This document shows, one piece after another, positions 10,194 to 19,415 of a DNA stretch of 64,000 bases. The stretch is from Aliikangiella sp. G2MR2-5 (GTDB taxonomy: Bacteria > Pseudomonadota > Gammaproteobacteria > Enterobacterales > Kangiellaceae). The DNA is taken from assembly GCF_015687155.1 (NCBI RefSeq), contig NZ_JADPQF010000003.1, positions 372,001-436,000 of the forward strand, given 5' to 3'. Position numbers and translations under genes: made by a program. How positions within the stretch are numbered: position 1 is the first letter of the stretch; each line of letters opens with the position of its first letter. The notes under the pieces are model-generated. The model was not told where the DNA came from, ran no database searches, and worked only from the letters and a program-made list of their open reading frames with translations.

Positions 10194-12161
10194 ATGCAGA
10201 ATCAATTGCTCGCTATCATGTTACTTCCCTTAGCTGCCTCTGTAGTTGCAGGTCTGGGTGGCAATTTTATCGGACGCGCCTGGTCGCATCGAATCACTAT
10301 CGCTTCGGTGGCAGTTGCCTGTGGTCTCTCGATTAATATCGCGCTCGGGTTTGCCTTTGGTGGCCTGGAGGCTGCTAATATTACTCTCTATAACTGGGCT
10401 ACTCTCGGCGGATTAAAGCTGCAGGTTGGTCTCTTGATTGACTCTTTGACCGTCACTATGATGACTGTGGTAACTTTTGTCTCGCTCATGGTGCATGTTT
10501 ATACCATTGGCTATATGAAAGATGATCCCGGTTACCAGCGTTTCTTCTCCTATATTTCGCTATTTACTTTCGCGATGCTGACTTTGGTCATGTCGAATAA
10601 TTTCCTCCAGCTATTTTTCGGATGGGAAGCAGTTGGCCTGGTTTCTTATCTTCTGATCGGATTCTGGTATAAAAAGCCGACAGCAATATTTGCCAACCTA
10701 AAAGCCTTTCTGGTTAACCGCGTAGGGGATTTTGGGTTCCTGCTTGGTATAGCTGGCGTCTACATGATCTTCGGAACTCTGGATTACGCCCCGGTTTTCC
10801 AGCAGGTGGTACAAGGTTTTCAGGATATCGACATTCCGGTAAGCGAAACTATGGTTTGGTCGGGAATTACTTTTACCTGTATTGGACTTTTTATTGGTGC
10901 TATGGGTAAATCCGCTCAGGTTCCGCTGCATGTGTGGCTGCCTGACTCGATGGAAGGCCCGACTCCGATTTCTGCACTGATTCATGCTGCAACCATGGTA
11001 ACCGCCGGCGTCTTTATGGTGGCTAGAATGTCGCCTCTGTTTGAACTTTCGGAAGTTGCGCTAAATGTTATTTTAGTGATTGGTGCCACAACTGCTCTTT
11101 TTATGGGCTTTTTGGGCGTGATTCAAAATGATATTAAACGAGTGGTGGCATATTCTACGCTCTCGCAACTTGGCTACATGGTGGTTGCTCTCGGCGCTTC
11201 CGCCTACTCTGTAGGAATTTTCCATCTGGCCACTCACGCTTTCTTTAAAGCTTTATTATTCCTGGCTGCAGGTTCGGTTATTATCGCCATGCATCACGAG
11301 CAGGATATTCGAAAAATGGGTAATCTGAGGAAGTATATGCCGATTACTTATATTACCAGTTTGATTGGATCATTGGCGCTTATTGGAACTCCGTTCTTCT
11401 CTGGTTTTTATTCTAAGGAAGCGATTATTGAAGCAGTTCATCATTCTCGTTTAGCTGCCGCTGACTATGCCTATTATGCCGTACTTATCGGCGTTTTCTT
11501 TACCGCACTTTATTCATTCCGTATGTTTTTCCTTGTGTTCCACACGGAAGAGCGAATGGATAAACATACTCGCTCGCATTTGAGAGAATCGCCCGCTGTG
11601 GTGTGGCTTCCATTAGTATTGTTGGCGATACCTTCTGTGATTGTCAGCTGGTTTATCGCAACGCCGATCGTTTCCGGTAGTTTCTTTGGTGATGCGATAT
11701 TTGTGGCTAAGGAACATGATGTTTTGTCTCCAATGGTTGAAGGTTATCAAAATGTTTGGGGGCTTGGATTACATGCAGTCCAGACTCTGCCTTTCTGGTT
11801 AGCTGCTTCAGGGGTATTTGTGGCTTACTGGTTTACAGTCGTTAAGCCTGGCTGGCGCTCTGTAGTTGATAAAAAACTATCTCTGGTTAATGGTGTACTT
11901 AGAAATAATTACTACTTCGATAAAATGTATATTGATTACTTTTCCGCCGGAAGTGTCGGACTTGGAAAGAAATTGTGGCAGTGGATTGATGCCGGATTGA
12001 TAGATAGCTGGATAGTTAACGGTAGCGCGAAAACTGTCGCCGCAATTTCTGGTCAGGTGCGAAAGATTCAAAGTGGTTATCTGTATCATTACGTATTGGT
12101 AATGGTAGTCGGGTTGCTGGCATTTTTAGGTTGGGTTTATTGGCACGCGTTAGCGGGTTAA
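10194..12161 (+). CDS. nuoL: NADH-quinone oxidoreductase subunit L (antiporter-like)
   Basis: Distal proton-pumping subunit of the membrane arm. 655 residues, about 16 helices with the long lateral helix at the C-terminus. Antiporter-family motifs are present: FFGWEAVGLVSYLLIGFWY (with the channel glutamate), GKSAQVPLHVWLPDSMEGPT, and ALIHAATMVTAGVFM. The C-terminal segment after residue 540 matches the transverse helix and final anchor. A 74-bp gap precedes nuoM. Confidence 0.97.
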   Translation: MQNQLLAIMLLPLAASVVAGLGGNFIGRAWSHRITIASVAVACGLSINIALGFAFGGLEAANITLYNWATLGGLKLQVGLLIDSLTVTMMTVVTFVSLMVHVYTIGYMKDDPGYQRFFSYISLFTFAMLTLVMSNNFLQLFFGWEAVGLVSYLLIGFWYKKPTAIFANLKAFLVNRVGDFGFLLGIAGVYMIFGTLDYAPVFQQVVQGFQDIDIPVSETMVWSGITFTCIGLFIGAMGKSAQVPLHVWLPDSMEGPTPISALIHAATMVTAGVFMVARMSPLFELSEVALNVILVIGATTALFMGFLGVIQNDIKRVVAYSTLSQLGYMVVALGASAYSVGIFHLATHAFFKALLFLAAGSVIIAMHHEQDIRKMGNLRKYMPITYITSLIGSLALIGTPFFSGFYSKEAIIEAVHHSRLAAADYAYYAVLIGVFFTALYSFRMFFLVFHTEERMDKHTRSHLRESPAVVWLPLVLLAIPSVIVSWFIATPIVSGSFFGDAIFVAKEHDVLSPMVEGYQNVWGLGLHAVQTLPFWLAASGVFVAYWFTVVKPGWRSVVDKKLSLVNGVLRNNYYFDKMYIDYFSAGSVGLGKKLWQWIDAGLIDSWIVNGSAKTVAAISGQVRKIQSGYLYHYVLVMVVGLLAFLGWVYWHALAG

Positions 12162-12235
12162 CAAGTTACACAACAGCTTCATCATTAGTGGTTTCTATCT
12201 AATAGTGACAACGATTTAAGGGTTTAAGTAAAAGA

Positions 12236-13774
12236 ATGATCGATAAACTACCCATACTCAGTTTGCTTATTTGGCTGCCAATTATCGGTGCCTTGCTGGT
12301 AATTTTTGGTTCGGGTCAAAAGCACAAAGGCGCTACTCAATGGTTAGCGCTAATAACTGCTGGCGCTACTTTTTTTCTAAGCATTTGGGCGTTATTTGAG
12401 TTCGATTCGACCCGCTATCTGATGCAGTTTGTTGAAGATGAGCCGTGGATTGAGTCGCTAAATATTCGGTACTCTCTTGGTGTTGACGGTTTCTCCTACC
12501 CATTAATTGTTTTAACTTCGTTGATGACCCTGATAGTCGTGATCTCTAGCTGGAATAATGTTTCCAATAGAATATCTCACTACTTGGCCGGTTTTTTAAT
12601 TATGGGCGGCCTGATGAATGGTGTGTTTGCCGCAACCGATGCTATTTTGTTTTATGTATTCTGGGAAGCAATGCTGGTTCCAATGTTTTTGATTATTGGT
12701 ATCTGGGGGGGACCAAACCGAATTTACGCAACTTTGAAGTTCTTTATTTATACTTTTTTCGGTTCGGTTTTTCTGTTGATTGCGCTTATCTATCTTGGGA
12801 TGCAAGCAGGAAGTTTTGATATCCTGGCTATGCAGCAGCTAGTGATGCCTGAGCTGGATATCCAAAAGCTGATTTTCTTTGCTTTCCTGATTGCTTTTGC
12901 TGTAAAGGTACCAATGTGGCCTGTTCATACCTGGCTTCCTGACGCACATGTGCAAGCCCCAACTGGTGGCTCGGTAATTCTGGCCGCAATAATGCTTAAA
13001 ATGGGAACCTACGGATTTATCCGGTTTATGCTGCCTATAGTTCCCGATGCTTCAATGGCTATGGCTGACTTTATGATTGTTCTTTCATTGATAGCTGTTG
13101 GTTACATAGGTCTGGTAGCTCTTGCCCAAAAAGACATGAAGAAGCTGGTCGCCTATTCATCAATTGCTCATATGGGATTTGTAACTCTAGGCCTTTTTAT
13201 CAGCTTTTCTCTGGTTGCAGGAAAACACATTGACGCGGCGATCATGGGTATACAGGGCGGACTGGTGCAAATGATTTCTCACGGTTTTATTTCCGGCGCT
13301 CTTTTTCTCTGTATTGGTGTTTTATACGACAGAATGCATAGTCGGGAAATTGCTGACTACGGTGGTGTAGTTAATACTATGCCTCGTTTTGCTATGTTCT
13401 TTATGCTGTTCTCTATGGCTAATTCCGGGTTACCGGGGACATCTGGTTTCGTTGGTGAGTTTTTAGTTATTATTGCCAGCTTGCAAGTAAACTTCTGGAT
13501 TGCGGCTTTTGCCGGATTAACTTTGATTTTGGCTGCAGCCTATTCGCTTTGGATGTATAAACGAGTCATGTTTGGTGAAATAGCCAATGAGCAGGTTGCT
13601 TCACTCAAGGATCTGGTTTCCCGCGAAACAATAGTAATGATTATCCTTGCCGTAATGGTACTCGCATTTGGGCTTTATCCTGCTCCGCTACTCGATATTA
13701 TGCAGCCAAGCGTAGAGCATTTAATTGACTGTAATCTTGTATCCAAACTGTCTCCTGAAGGAATGTGTTCCTAA
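12236..13774 (+). CDS. nuoM: NADH-quinone oxidoreductase subunit M (antiporter-like)
   Basis: Middle antiporter-like proton channel of complex I. 512 residues, about 14 helices. Key stretches are FWEAMLVPMFLIIGIWGG (channel glutamate), AFAVKVPMWPVHTWLPDAHV (lysine and the quinone-oxidoreductase signature) and GSVILAAIMLKMGTYGFIR. The stop TAA shares its last base with the nuoN ATG (TAATG), suggesting coupled translation. Confidence 0.97.
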   Translation: MIDKLPILSLLIWLPIIGALLVIFGSGQKHKGATQWLALITAGATFFLSIWALFEFDSTRYLMQFVEDEPWIESLNIRYSLGVDGFSYPLIVLTSLMTLIVVISSWNNVSNRISHYLAGFLIMGGLMNGVFAATDAILFYVFWEAMLVPMFLIIGIWGGPNRIYATLKFFIYTFFGSVFLLIALIYLGMQAGSFDILAMQQLVMPELDIQKLIFFAFLIAFAVKVPMWPVHTWLPDAHVQAPTGGSVILAAIMLKMGTYGFIRFMLPIVPDASMAMADFMIVLSLIAVGYIGLVALAQKDMKKLVAYSSIAHMGFVTLGLFISFSLVAGKHIDAAIMGIQGGLVQMISHGFISGALFLCIGVLYDRMHSREIADYGGVVNTMPRFAMFFMLFSMANSGLPGTSGFVGEFLVIIASLQVNFWIAAFAGLTLILAAAYSLWMYKRVMFGEIANEQVASLKDLVSRETIVMIILAVMVLAFGLYPAPLLDIMQPSVEHLIDCNLVSKLSPEGMCS

Positions 13775-15213
13775 TGAATGAATCAATGAATTTTTCCTTA
13801 ATTACTTCAGAGATTTTTCTGTTATGTGCTCTCTGTGTCATTATGATTGTGGATTTGTTCCAGAGAGATAAAGAACGGGTGCTGACCTTTACTTTGACTC
13901 AGGCAAGCCTGATTGTTTTGTTTGTTCTAGGTTTCAATTCTTTGGGCGCGGAAAGAATTATTTCGTTTGACGGGCACTGGGTTACTGATGAATTGGCGAC
14001 TGTTCTGAAATTATCTATTTACGCTATAACATTTCTGGCTTTGTTTTATGCTCGTTCATTCATTAGTCATCGCAACTTGATGCGGGGCGAATACTACCTG
14101 TTAACACTTTTTTCTGTGTTAGGTATGATGATAATGGTTTCTGCGAATAGTTTTCTGGTTGTTTATTTAGGCCTGGAACTTTTATCTTTATCTCTATACG
14201 CATTAGTTGCATTGCAAAGAGACTCTTCCGTCGCTTCGGAATCAGCGGTGAAATATTTTGTGATGGGAGGGTTAGCCTCTGGATTTATCCTGTACGGTGT
14301 ATCGCTTATTTACGGCGCAACAGGAAGTTTACTTATTGCTGATGTAGCAAAGCACTTTTCAGAAAACTCTATCGGTCTGGTAGGGCAATTTGGACTGGTT
14401 TTTATTGTTATCGGGCTATCTTTTAAGTTTGGTGCAGTGCCTTTCCATATGTGGCTACCGGATATTTATCATGGCGCTCCTAGTTCAATTACTGCCTTCA
14501 TCGCAAGCGTTCCTAAAATTGCCGCATTTGGGATGACCATGCGTCTTCTTTCAGAAGCATTCGGTCAGTCTATCAGTCAGTGGGCGAGCATGATTCTTAT
14601 TGTCGCTTTGCTATCGGTTATTCTGGGGAATGTTATCGCTGTTTCGCAAAATAATCTTAAGAGACTACTTGCGTACTCTGCCATTGCGCACATTGGCTAT
14701 TTCTTGCTTGGTGTCGTGCCTGGAACTCAGGAAAGCTTTTCTGCCGCCATGTACTACATTATCGTCTACGCATTAATGACACTAGCCGGATTCGGGATCG
14801 TAATTTTCATGAGCTCCGAAAACAAGGAGTATCAAAAAGTAACTGACTTGAGAGGGTTAGGCCGCTACCATCCATGGTATGCCTTACTTTTTTCCATTGT
14901 CATGATTTCAATGGCCGGAATTCCTCCATTTATAGGTTTCTGGCCGAAATTGGAAATCTTCAGAAATTTGATAATTAACGGCTATGTTGTTGAAGCGATT
15001 GTTGCTATCGCTTTTTCAGTGGTTGGTCTTTTCTACTACCTGCGAGTGGTTAAGGAAATGTACTTTGCAGAAGCGGTTGACGCCCCTGAAATTTCTTCTA
15101 GTCGCTCGTTAAAAATCGCAATTAGTGTCAATTGTTTACTCTTGCTCTTTTTAGGATTGCTTCCTGATAGTATCTACCAGTATTGTTTGACCGCTTTTAA
15201 TTTAATGGGGTAA
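13774..15213 (+). CDS. nuoN: NADH-quinone oxidoreductase subunit N (antiporter-like)
   Basis: Third antiporter-like channel and the last gene of the nuo operon. 479 residues from the ATG at 13774, which has GAAGGA 11 bases upstream and overlaps the nuoM stop by one base. A GTG at 13765 would add three residues but has poorer spacing. Family motifs: YLGLELLSLSLYALVAL (channel glutamate), GLSFKFGAVPFHMWLPDIYH, and ASVPKIAAFGM. About 14 helices. An MscS-type gene begins immediately afterwards and may be co-transcribed. Confidence 0.96.
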   Translation: MNESMNFSLITSEIFLLCALCVIMIVDLFQRDKERVLTFTLTQASLIVLFVLGFNSLGAERIISFDGHWVTDELATVLKLSIYAITFLALFYARSFISHRNLMRGEYYLLTLFSVLGMMIMVSANSFLVVYLGLELLSLSLYALVALQRDSSVASESAVKYFVMGGLASGFILYGVSLIYGATGSLLIADVAKHFSENSIGLVGQFGLVFIVIGLSFKFGAVPFHMWLPDIYHGAPSSITAFIASVPKIAAFGMTMRLLSEAFGQSISQWASMILIVALLSVILGNVIAVSQNNLKRLLAYSAIAHIGYFLLGVVPGTQESFSAAMYYIIVYALMTLAGFGIVIFMSSENKEYQKVTDLRGLGRYHPWYALLFSIVMISMAGIPPFIGFWPKLEIFRNLIINGYVVEAIVAIAFSVVGLFYYLRVVKEMYFAEAVDAPEISSSRSLKIAISVNCLLLLFLGLLPDSIYQYCLTAFNLMG

Positions 15214-15223
15214 TTTGTTGGCC

Positions 15224-16288
15224 ATGGACTGGTTAAAAGAACTAATAAAAACCTACTTGCCGCTAATTTCGGATAATCTTCTGATACAGTCTGCGTTGAT
15301 ATTTTTGGTGGCAGCGTTGTTATCTGCTGTCGCCAAATTAGTTTTAAGCCGACTTCATACTCATGGTGCCGGGCGCACTCAAAATTTGATAGACGATAAG
15401 TTATTTGGCTTGCTTCGAAAGCCGGTAAGCTTAACTATTTTGCTTTTGGGGGCCTATCTGGCCGTGGCTCGCTCTCAGCTTATCACGCAGCAACTTCCTC
15501 TTTTGGAATCAATTCTACTGACCATCGCCATTTTTTACTGGGTACACTTTGTCGTCAAATTTTCAAGATTTCTATTGCATCATTTAAGTCGAGATGACGC
15601 CAAATTTAAGATAGTACAACGCCATACCTTACCCTTGTTTGACAACCTGGCAATCATCATATTTTATGGTGCAGGCATCTATTTCATCTTTGTTGCCTGG
15701 GATATCGATGTTTCAGCCTGGGTCGCATCAGCGGGTATTTTGGGGTTAGCACTAAGTTTTGCGGCAAAGGACACACTGGCCAACTTGTTTGCTGGCGTTT
15801 TTATCATGGCTGACTCTCCCTATAAAATTGGAGACTATATTGTTCTTGATAGTGGAGAGCGGGGAATGGTTACCCATATAGGTATTCGGAGTACTCGCAT
15901 TTTGACTCGCTCAGATGTGGAAATCACGATACCTAACGCAATAATGGGTAATACTAAAGTCATTAATGAGACAGCCGGGCCGCACTCAAAATACAGAATT
16001 AGAATTCCCATAGGTGTAGCTTACGGTTCGGATATCACATTGGTTCGTCAGACCTTGTTAAAAGCTGCTGCGCAAACCAATGGTGTTGAAGCGTCTCCTG
16101 AGGCCAGGGTCAGGTTTAGAACTTTTGGAGACTCAGCGCTAAACTTTGAGCTTCTGTGCTGGGTAGCTGAGCCCGTTCTTCGTGGAAAGGTGACAGATAT
16201 TTTAAATGAAAATGTTTATAACCTTTTTAATGAAAATAATATTCAGATCCCTTTTCCTCAACGCGATGTTCATTTATATCAACGGTGA
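15224..16288 (+). CDS. MscS-family mechanosensitive channel
   Basis: Inner-membrane channel that opens on membrane tension to release solutes after osmotic downshock. About 354 residues from ATG 15224; TTG codons at 15215 and 15218 are closer to a GGGG ribosome-like site (15207-15210), so the exact start is uncertain. Four or more hydrophobic helices precede the pore-lining helix and MscS core (VASAGILGLALSFAAKDTLA, then IGDYIVLDSGERGMVTHIGI, the Sm-like beta domain). The C-terminal alpha/beta domain ends in FPQRDVHLYQR. It lies about 10 bp behind nuoN, on the same strand. Confidence 0.9.
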   Translation: MDWLKELIKTYLPLISDNLLIQSALIFLVAALLSAVAKLVLSRLHTHGAGRTQNLIDDKLFGLLRKPVSLTILLLGAYLAVARSQLITQQLPLLESILLTIAIFYWVHFVVKFSRFLLHHLSRDDAKFKIVQRHTLPLFDNLAIIIFYGAGIYFIFVAWDIDVSAWVASAGILGLALSFAAKDTLANLFAGVFIMADSPYKIGDYIVLDSGERGMVTHIGIRSTRILTRSDVEITIPNAIMGNTKVINETAGPHSKYRIRIPIGVAYGSDITLVRQTLLKAAAQTNGVEASPEARVRFRTFGDSALNFELLCWVAEPVLRGKVTDILNENVYNLFNENNIQIPFPQRDVHLYQR

Positions 16289-16738
16289 TGGTCGTAGATT
16301 AGGCCAATTCTAAATAAACTAGTCTTAATGTTATCTTTTTCGAATTTATCCTGAAGCAAACCTTTTTGACCAGCCGCTAAATCATTTGGTGGTATGGTGT
16401 TACCCACTGTTACATTTCTTAAAAGTTTTAATATCAACTTATACCGGTATTTTTGCTAAGGTTCTAGCTGCGCCAGAATTAATAGGTAAGTGTTCGGATT
16501 AATCGTAAAAAAATAAATAGTAGAATGAGATATTTTGGGAAAAACTTTCACTTAGACCTTTCTTTTCTTATTTCGGCAATTTATAACACGATGACGCCTT
16601 TTTAAGAGCCTACACCTCGGCATGCTTGGATAATACAGTTAGCAGGATGTATGGGGTAGACAGGTGCTAGGTTCTTGAGTCTGTGCGTAGATTTACAACT
16701 AAAAAACAACTGGCATCCAATAAGGGAGAAGAAGAAAA
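16289..16738. other. 450-bp non-coding stretch upstream of the TonB-dependent receptor
   Basis: No open frame of useful length, no RNA gene and no strong hairpin terminator is visible. The region is A/T-rich in its first 300 bp. GATAAT at 16629-16634 is a possible -10 but has no good -35. No clear Fur box was found. It may hold the control region and long leader of the receptor gene. Confidence 0.5.
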
Positions 16739-19354
16739 ATGAAAAACGACAACTTATTCAGACGGAACTCGATAAACATAGCTGTTTTGCTATCTTTATC
16801 TCTATCTGGGAATTTTGCCTTTGCTGAAGAAACTGAAGGTGACGAAGATAAAGAACAGAAAATGACAATCGTGGGCTCTCATATTAAACGCAGTGATATG
16901 GAAGGCCCTTCACCGATAACAAGTCTGAGCGCTGAAGATATTATTAAAACCGGTGTGACTGACATGATTGGTTTGTTTGAGAAGCTGCCTATATCAGGAC
17001 AAGGTACTTTCTCAACTCAAGGTAATAGTAGCGATGATACCGCAAATGGTGGCTCTAGTGTATCGCTTCGCGGACTAGGAGCTGACTCCACTCTGATTTT
17101 GATTAATGGCCGCCGAGTGTCTGTGTCTCCTTTCGCAAAAAACATCCAGACAGCTTTTGTTGATATAAATAATATACCTCTCTCCGCTATTAAAAGAATC
17201 GATATTCTTAAAGATGGTGCATCTGCAACTTACGGCTCTGATGCGATCGCTGGTGTTATCAATATAGAGCTTAAAAATGATTTTGAAGGAGCCGAGTTGT
17301 CAGGCAAAGTAGGTGGCACTTCAGATGGCGGTGGTAGCGAAAAGAATGTCAGCATGATCTGGGGAAATTCCGGGCGTGATTCAAGCCATACATTTATTAT
17401 GGATTACTACCAAAGAGAAGAGATTTTATATGCAGATCGTGACTATGCAAGATCAGCTAATCAAGCTGCTCTGAGACCAAATGATCCTGATGCGGTTGAT
17501 TTCAGAAGCTCTTCAGGTATTCCAGGAACAATTGCTTTAGCCTCTGATCCAGGCAATAGAATAATAGATACCTTCGGTAGTGATGTTTGTGCGCCAGAAG
17601 ATATTGATTTAGACAACAATTTATGTCGATATGATTATGCTCCATATATGTCTATGGTTCCAGAAACTGAGCGATTCAGCATCATCTATAATGGTAGCTT
17701 TGAGATTAACGAAAATGTGAATGCATTTATCGAATTAAACACTCAAAATGCAAAAACTAAAACTCGTGGAGCAGGCAGTCCAAGCTTTAATGAGTTGTTT
17801 ATGTCAGGAGATAACCCAAATCACCCATTTGCAGACGATCCTGCGCATCCTTTCTATCAACAAGATTTAACAATGCGCCGTCGTACTGTTGATATCGGTA
17901 ATCGTCTTAAAATTACAGATACGAATTACAATCGTTCTATTTTTGGTCTCGAAGGTGAAGTGGGAACCTGGAGTTGGGAGAGTGCAGTTAGTTACATTCG
18001 AAGCCACTCTGTAGAAAGAGGTGTTGATGGCTTCCCTAATTCAGAACGTATTCAGGATGCTATCGACAGTGGATTGTGGAACCCCTTTGAGCCTTCTTCA
18101 AACACTCAAGAAGCGCTCGACTATATCGAAACTACCACAACAAGAATTGGTAAATCGAGTAACCGTTCTTTCGATATTTCATTTTCCGGCCCGTTAATGG
18201 AAATGGATAGTGGAGAATTAATGCTTGCAGTTGGAGCTGAGTATCGAGAAGAGTCGATTAGTGATAACCCCGATGATCAATACTTACGTGGCAATGTCTT
18301 TGGTACTGAAGCGACTCAAGCGAATGGTGAGCGAGACAATACCTCCGTATTTGGTGAGTTGGCTATCCCTGTCACCGAAGCATTTGAGTTACAGCTGGCT
18401 GTTCGTTATGAAGATTATAGTGACTTTGGTAATACTACGAATCCAAAAGTAGCTTTCCGCTATGCACCAAATGAAGATATGGTCTTCCGTGGTTCATACG
18501 GGACTGCATTCAGAGCTCCGTCATTGCACCAAATTGGACTAGGGACGACTAATGAATCACCTACCCTTGTTGATAATGTACGTTGTGCGGCCGTTGGACA
18601 GGACTGTGCACCTCGGGAATATACTGTTGTTTTTGAAGGTAATCCGGATCTTCAGCCTGAAGAATCTACCAGCTATAACTTTGGTTGGTTTTATCAGGTC
18701 AACGAGCAGATGAGCTTTTCTGTTGATTATTACAATTATGATATCGAAGACATCATTGATTCCTATTCACAGTGGGCGTTAGATAACCTTTCTGGAGATC
18801 CTAGTGTTGTCGTAAGGTTAAACTCTGCTGATCCAAACGACCCAGGGGAAGTGGTTGAAATCTATGACTCTTTCAGAAATGTTGGTGATCTGGAAACTTC
18901 CGGCTTAGATATCGATCTAAGATATGATATGGAAATTGAAATGGGTAAAATTGATTTTGGTTTCACATTGAACTACGTACTCGACTATGAAGAGTTACGC
19001 AATGATGATCCTTACAAGGAGGCTGGTGACTTTGAGCAGCCTGAAATGCGCTGGACTTTCTCTACTGGCTGGAGTGGTGACAACGCTAATGCAAATGTTG
19101 CTATCAATTATATCGATGAATTCAAAGGAGATGCCGGTACAGGCTTTGGAGATAAAACAGTTGACTCAATGATGACTGTTGATGCCGTGTATAACTATCT
19201 TGGATTTGAAGATATGACCTTCAGTATTGGGGCAACTAATCTGTTTAATGAAGAGCCTCCATTCAGTCACCATGACTTCATGGGCTTTGTTAGCACGGTT
19301 CATAGTGGCCAAGGTCGTTTCCTTTACGCTCAAGCAAGTTATCAATTTAAATAA
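16739..19354 (+). CDS. TonB-dependent outer-membrane receptor, substrate unknown
   Basis: Outer-membrane, energy-driven uptake receptor. 871 residues with a signal peptide (MKNDNLFRRN then INIAVLLSLSLSGNFAFA, cleavage near residue 29). The plug domain spans about 45-175: IVGSHIKRSDMEGPSPITSL, SVSLRGLGADSTLILINGRR, and RIDILKDGASATYGSDAIAG. A 22-strand-type barrel follows with FRGSYGTAFRAPSLHQIG and ends RFLYAQASYQFK, a terminal aromatic pattern recognised by the Bam machinery. The ribosome site AAGGGAGAAGAAG lies just before the ATG. No iron-specific features or neighbours identify the ligand; peptide or carbohydrate uptake is equally possible. A strong bidirectional terminator follows. Confidence 0.93.
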   Translation: MKNDNLFRRNSINIAVLLSLSLSGNFAFAEETEGDEDKEQKMTIVGSHIKRSDMEGPSPITSLSAEDIIKTGVTDMIGLFEKLPISGQGTFSTQGNSSDDTANGGSSVSLRGLGADSTLILINGRRVSVSPFAKNIQTAFVDINNIPLSAIKRIDILKDGASATYGSDAIAGVINIELKNDFEGAELSGKVGGTSDGGGSEKNVSMIWGNSGRDSSHTFIMDYYQREEILYADRDYARSANQAALRPNDPDAVDFRSSSGIPGTIALASDPGNRIIDTFGSDVCAPEDIDLDNNLCRYDYAPYMSMVPETERFSIIYNGSFEINENVNAFIELNTQNAKTKTRGAGSPSFNELFMSGDNPNHPFADDPAHPFYQQDLTMRRRTVDIGNRLKITDTNYNRSIFGLEGEVGTWSWESAVSYIRSHSVERGVDGFPNSERIQDAIDSGLWNPFEPSSNTQEALDYIETTTTRIGKSSNRSFDISFSGPLMEMDSGELMLAVGAEYREESISDNPDDQYLRGNVFGTEATQANGERDNTSVFGELAIPVTEAFELQLAVRYEDYSDFGNTTNPKVAFRYAPNEDMVFRGSYGTAFRAPSLHQIGLGTTNESPTLVDNVRCAAVGQDCAPREYTVVFEGNPDLQPEESTSYNFGWFYQVNEQMSFSVDYYNYDIEDIIDSYSQWALDNLSGDPSVVVRLNSADPNDPGEVVEIYDSFRNVGDLETSGLDIDLRYDMEIEMGKIDFGFTLNYVLDYEELRNDDPYKEAGDFEQPEMRWTFSTGWSGDNANANVAINYIDEFKGDAGTGFGDKTVDSMMTVDAVYNYLGFEDMTFSIGATNLFNEEPPFSHHDFMGFVSTVHSGQGRFLYAQASYQFK

Positions 19355-19388
19355 GGTACTTGCAATATAAGTTGAAAAAACTAAAATT

Positions 19389-19415
19389 AAGCGGTAACTT
19401 TAGTTACCGCTTTTT
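19389..19415. terminator. Bidirectional terminator between convergent genes
   Basis: GCGGTAACT and AGTTACCGC form a perfect 9-bp stem with outer AA/TT pairs, followed by TTTTT on the + strand and by TTAATTTTAG on the minus strand. It ends the receptor gene on the + strand. On the minus strand the last codons and the TAA stop of the 1493-residue sensor gene lie inside the stem. Confidence 0.85.
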
